Origin: Candidatus Krumholzibacteriota bacterium | GTDB lineage: Bacteria > Krumholzibacteriota > Krumholzibacteriia > Krumholzibacteriales > Krumholzibacteriaceae | Reading direction: 5' to 3' | NCBI GenBank assembly: GCA_030672805.1 | Contig: DAOVFR010000106.1 | Span: 1-7,997 of the forward strand | Length of the DNA stretch: 7,997 nucleotides | In this document: piece after piece, positions 5,240 through 7,997 of the stretch | How the letters are laid out: the number at the start of each line of letters is the position of its first letter | Position numbering within the stretch: the stretch's first letter is position 1 | Notes under the pieces: model-generated | What the model saw: only the letters and a program-made list of their open reading frames with translations | The model's database searches: none | What the model was told of the DNA's origin: nothing | Program-made: the position numbers and the translations under genes

Positions 5240-7997
5240 CTACCCTGAGAATGCCCCGAGGCGTTCGATGTATCGTTCGAAGACCCGTCTGACGCCGCGT
5301 CTCCGTTCCCCGAGGTATTCGGTAAATACAGCTTCGGCACACGGCTCGATCCCTAAAAGATTGTGCAGGTATGAACCGATGAACGCTTCCCGTTCCGGCA
5401 GGGGCGGGTAGGATATGCCGTGGAGCGCCGCCGCATGTTTGACGAGGTAGTACAGACCGGCAGCCCGTGTGAGTGTAGAAATATCGTCGTGATCGATGAG
5501 CCCGTTGTCCTCGAGGACCGGGAGCAGCTCCTGAAGGGGCAGGGAACGTACGGAGGCGCCGGGAAGTGTGATCGCCGCGGAACCGGTGATGAAACCGATG
5601 TCGTACAGGCCCCCGGGGGCATGCTTGACGTCCCACGGTCCCTTCGAGAGCGATTCGAGTTTCCCGCGGGCCTTCTTCAGACCGGATGCCAGCCCCGTCC
5701 CCCGCTCGATGCGGCCCATGGCTTTCGAGACGAGCGTGCGGAACATGTTCCCGGTATCCTTGTCCCCGCACAGGAACCGGTGCTTTGAAAGTGCAAGGTG
5801 TTCCCACAGGTCCGCTCTTTCATCGAGATACTTCTCGTAGTATGCAATGGGCTGGACGAGCGGCGAGCCGCTGCCCTCACCGCGGAGGCGCATATCCACC
5901 GGTGCGAGATGCACGGTCCTGGTGTCCTCGGCCATTCGCTGAAGTACGTGCGCCGCATCCTGCCTGGAACCGTCATCCGGAACGACCGCGATGAGGTCGA
6001 TGTCGCTGCCGAACCTGCACTGCCTGCCGCCGAGGCTTCCGAGAGTGAAGATGGCCGCCCCGGTCTCGTGTCCGCCGTTCAGTTCGAAGAGCGCACGCAG
6101 GACCTGTTCCAGGGCATCCGAGTAGAGGGGGCCGAGCGTTTCGGGACCGTTTTCAGGGATAGGATGGCTGCAGTGGATGGAGAGAAGGATCTCCTCGTAC
6201 CACCTCGTGATCTCTCGCAGTGAGAGCTCCCCGTCAGCGCCGGCGGATTCTCCCAACGGCGCCTGAACGGGGGCGCCGCCGCGGATCGCCTGGACCGCTT
6301 CCATTCGTTCCACGAGACTGCCCGGGCGCAGGCCCTCGGCGAGTACGTCCAGGATCTCGATCCTCCGCCTGAGTATCGCGGATAGCATTGTTGAATGTGC
6401 CGATACATTCAGGAAGAGACGCAGGAAATCGCCGCCGGCGGAGAGGAGCTCCATCGTTGACCGAACGGCGCCTGTCGCCTTGACGATGCCGGTGAGGTTC
6501 TTCAATGTAAGCGCCGGGGCGGGCGTTTTCGACACCGCATCGAGAATTACGGGAAGGCTCTTAACCGCGGCCTGAAGCGTTTCCGGCCCCTCGAGGCGGG
6601 GAAAATCCCCATAGGCGAGGGACCAGAGGAAGCGATGCGCCTGCTTGCCCTCCCCGATCCCGTACCGTGAAAGGATCGTATTAACTTCCTTTTCCCCAGG
6701 TGGGAGTGAGAGAAGCAGCGGAACTTCGCCGGCGCTGCGCTCGCGGAAGAAGGAATGGAACAGCTGCTGCACGGACCGGACCGCCTTGCCGACCTCCGCG
6801 GGGAATGTCACGCTCGTAATGTGTTCCAGCGCGCTGTTGGCGGTTCGCTCCGCGAGTTTTTGCAGTTCCGCGCCGCTGTCGGGGAGCGTGTGCGTATGCG
6901 CGTCCCGCAGCATCTGCAGACGGTGCTCGATCGTGCGGAACAGACGGTAACTGCCGCACAGGCTTTCGAGCACGTCATCGCTCACGATTCCGTAATGGTG
7001 GAGGCGCTCGAGCGCCTCCATCGTGTTTCTCGACCTGGTCTCGGGGCGTGATTGCCCGTGCACGAGCTGGAGTGCCTGCGCAATGAACTCGATGTCCCTT
7101 ATTCCACCCGACATGAGCTTGATGTTCCGTTCCCTCTCGCCGGGAGGGAGGTTCATGACAGCCCGCTCCCTCATCAAAAGAATTTCTTCCAGGGGATCGC
7201 CGCTGCTGATCGAGCTGTAGATAACGCGGTCGCAGTTCTCCTTGAAACGTTCCGATACGGACCTGTTTCCAGCCGAATGCCTGGCCTTGAGAAGCGCCTG
7301 TCTTTCCCAGGGATGGGCGCGGCGCATGAGGTAGTTCATGTGATCCTGAAGCGTGGAGACGAGCGGCCCGCTCTCGCCGTCGGGCCTGAGCCTGAGATCT
7401 ACCCTGTAGAGTGTTCCTTCCCCGGTCGGCTCGGCGAGAAGGTTCGTGATGCGTTGCGAGAGGGAGGTGTAGAAGGCCGATTCATCCCCACCTTCCGTCT
7501 CGCATATGTACAGCAGATCGATATCGGAAGAGTAGTTGAGTTCGGTCCCGCCCAGTTTTCCGAGCGAGCAAACGGCGAAGCGGTGGAAAGGACGCCGCCC
7601 GCCGGTGTCCCAACGCTCTCCGGTCCGGCCGGCCGCTTCCATTTCCTCCTCGAACGAGAGCGATGCGACCGTCTCGATGACGGCATCGGCAAGGAACGTG
7701 AGCTCGGCGGTGATCTCCTCGACGGGCGCCAGGCCCAGAAGGTCCCGCGCGCCGATCCGCAGCATTTCGCGGCGGCGGTAGCGCTTGATGCTGTTCAGCC
7801 GACGATGCCTGTCGTGGAAAGTGGTATTCTGGATGATGAGCTCGGCCCGGTATTCGCTGTAAGGCTTGTGCTGTTCCAGGGTGTTCTGTTCGATCAGCCA
7901 CGAGAGATACCCGGGGTTTCTCACCAGCACGTCGGAGAGGTGGTAACTGCACGAGAAGATCAGAACAAGCATGTGGCAGAGAGGGCGTTCCAGGAAC
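5240..7997 (-). CDS. glnE: Glutamine synthetase adenylyltransferase/deadenylylase, N-terminus outside window
   Basis: Encodes GlnE, which adds AMP to the GlnA tyrosine (C-terminal half) and removes it by phosphorolysis (N-terminal half) under PII control. The frame stays open to the right edge. The ATG at 7972-7970 is probably internal, because the preceding residues (LERPLCH) continue the helix before FSCSYHLSDVLVRNP; some N-terminal residues are therefore missing. Numbered from that ATG (910 residues), the deadenylylase domain has SLGKLGGTELNYSSDIDLL (Asp150, Asp152), VDLRLRPDGESGPLV (191-205) and NIKLMSGGIRDIEFIAQ (283-299). The helix motif recurs as LRLFLNVSAHSTMLSAILRR (517-536), showing the internal duplication. 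The adenylylating domain has LGSLGGRQCRFGSDIDL (644-660; Asp657, Asp659), PVDMRLRGEGSG (691-702) and DVKHAPGGLYDIGFIT (781-796). This second set is divergent: Ser for the usual Lys, Gln for Glu, and Gly793 for Glu. It converges on glnD with a 46-bp gap. Confidence 0.95.
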   Translation of the reverse strand, partial: FLERPLCHMLVLIFSCSYHLSDVLVRNPGYLSWLIEQNTLEQHKPYSEYRAELIIQNTTFHDRHRRLNSIKRYRRREMLRIGARDLLGLAPVEEITAELTFLADAVIETVASLSFEEEMEAAGRTGERWDTGGRRPFHRFAVCSLGKLGGTELNYSSDIDLLYICETEGGDESAFYTSLSQRITNLLAEPTGEGTLYRVDLRLRPDGESGPLVSTLQDHMNYLMRRAHPWERQALLKARHSAGNRSVSERFKENCDRVIYSSISSGDPLEEILLMRERAVMNLPPGERERNIKLMSGGIRDIEFIAQALQLVHGQSRPETRSRNTMEALERLHHYGIVSDDVLESLCGSYRLFRTIEHRLQMLRDAHTHTLPDSGAELQKLAERTANSALEHITSVTFPAEVGKAVRSVQQLFHSFFRERSAGEVPLLLSLPPGEKEVNTILSRYGIGEGKQAHRFLWSLAYGDFPRLEGPETLQAAVKSLPVILDAVSKTPAPALTLKNLTGIVKATGAVRSTMELLSAGGDFLRLFLNVSAHSTMLSAILRRRIEILDVLAEGLRPGSLVERMEAVQAIRGGAPVQAPLGESAGADGELSLREITRWYEEILLSIHCSHPIPENGPETLGPLYSDALEQVLRALFELNGGHETGAAIFTLGSLGGRQCRFGSDIDLIAVVPDDGSRQDAAHVLQRMAEDTRTVHLAPVDMRLRGEGSGSPLVQPIAYYEKYLDERADLWEHLALSKHRFLCGDKDTGNMFRTLVSKAMGRIERGTGLASGLKKARGKLESLSKGPWDVKHAPGGLYDIGFITGSAAITLPGASVRSLPLQELLPVLEDNGLIDHDDISTLTRAAGLYYLVKHAAALHGISYPPLPEREAFIGSYLHNLLGIEPCAEAVFTEYLGERRRGVRRVFERYIERLGAFSG

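Noticed and set aside
5097..5807. Minus-strand 236-codon frame spanning the glnD-glnE junction
   Set aside because: It overlaps the C-terminal part of glnE in another frame on the same strand, reads through the convergent gap, and is rich in Arg, Pro and Gly without any motif.

Overview
The window is a compact, GC-rich (55-60% by eye) bacterial nitrogen-assimilation locus. It holds almost the complete enzymatic set for covalent control of glutamine synthetase. A type I-beta glutamine synthetase (glnA) is followed 41 bp downstream by the PII uridylyltransferase/uridylyl-removing enzyme (glnD). The glutamine synthetase adenylyltransferase/deadenylylase (glnE) converges on glnD from the opposite strand. 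An unrelated-looking PAS/histidine kinase gene is divergent from glnA and runs off the left edge.

Layout: 1-800 (minus), 5' two-thirds or so of a soluble PAS-histidine kinase, cut by the window start; 801-1087, a 287-bp divergent intergenic region with outward-facing sigma70-like promoters and three copies of a short repeat around GTCGCTG; 1088-2506 (plus), glnA; 2548-5193 (plus), glnD; 5194-5239, a short convergent gap with a GC hairpin; 5240-7997 (minus), glnE, whose N-terminus lies beyond the right edge. No gap exceeds 300 bases. I see no RNA genes, CRISPR arrays, insertion sequences with a transposase, or prophage genes.

How the genes work together, from established knowledge of these families: GlnD senses glutamine through its ACT domains and uridylylates or deuridylylates PII. 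PII state directs GlnE to adenylylate or deadenylylate one tyrosine on each GlnA subunit. That tyrosine is present here (Tyr400, in an IYDMPPDE context), so substrate and modifying enzymes match. The missing component is PII itself (glnB/glnK), which is not in the window and must be encoded elsewhere. No sigma54 (GG-N10-GC) promoter is visible upstream of glnA, so transcription looks sigma70-driven.

Organism: a type I-beta synthetase with GlnD and GlnE suggests a Gram-negative-type bacterium. The gene order and the HDFNN-type kinase would fit a deltaproteobacterium or a less-studied Gram-negative phylum, but I cannot assign it. Most of the window is well-understood housekeeping content. The parts worth a second look are the repeat-bearing divergent promoter region and the divergent C-terminal catalytic domain of GlnE.
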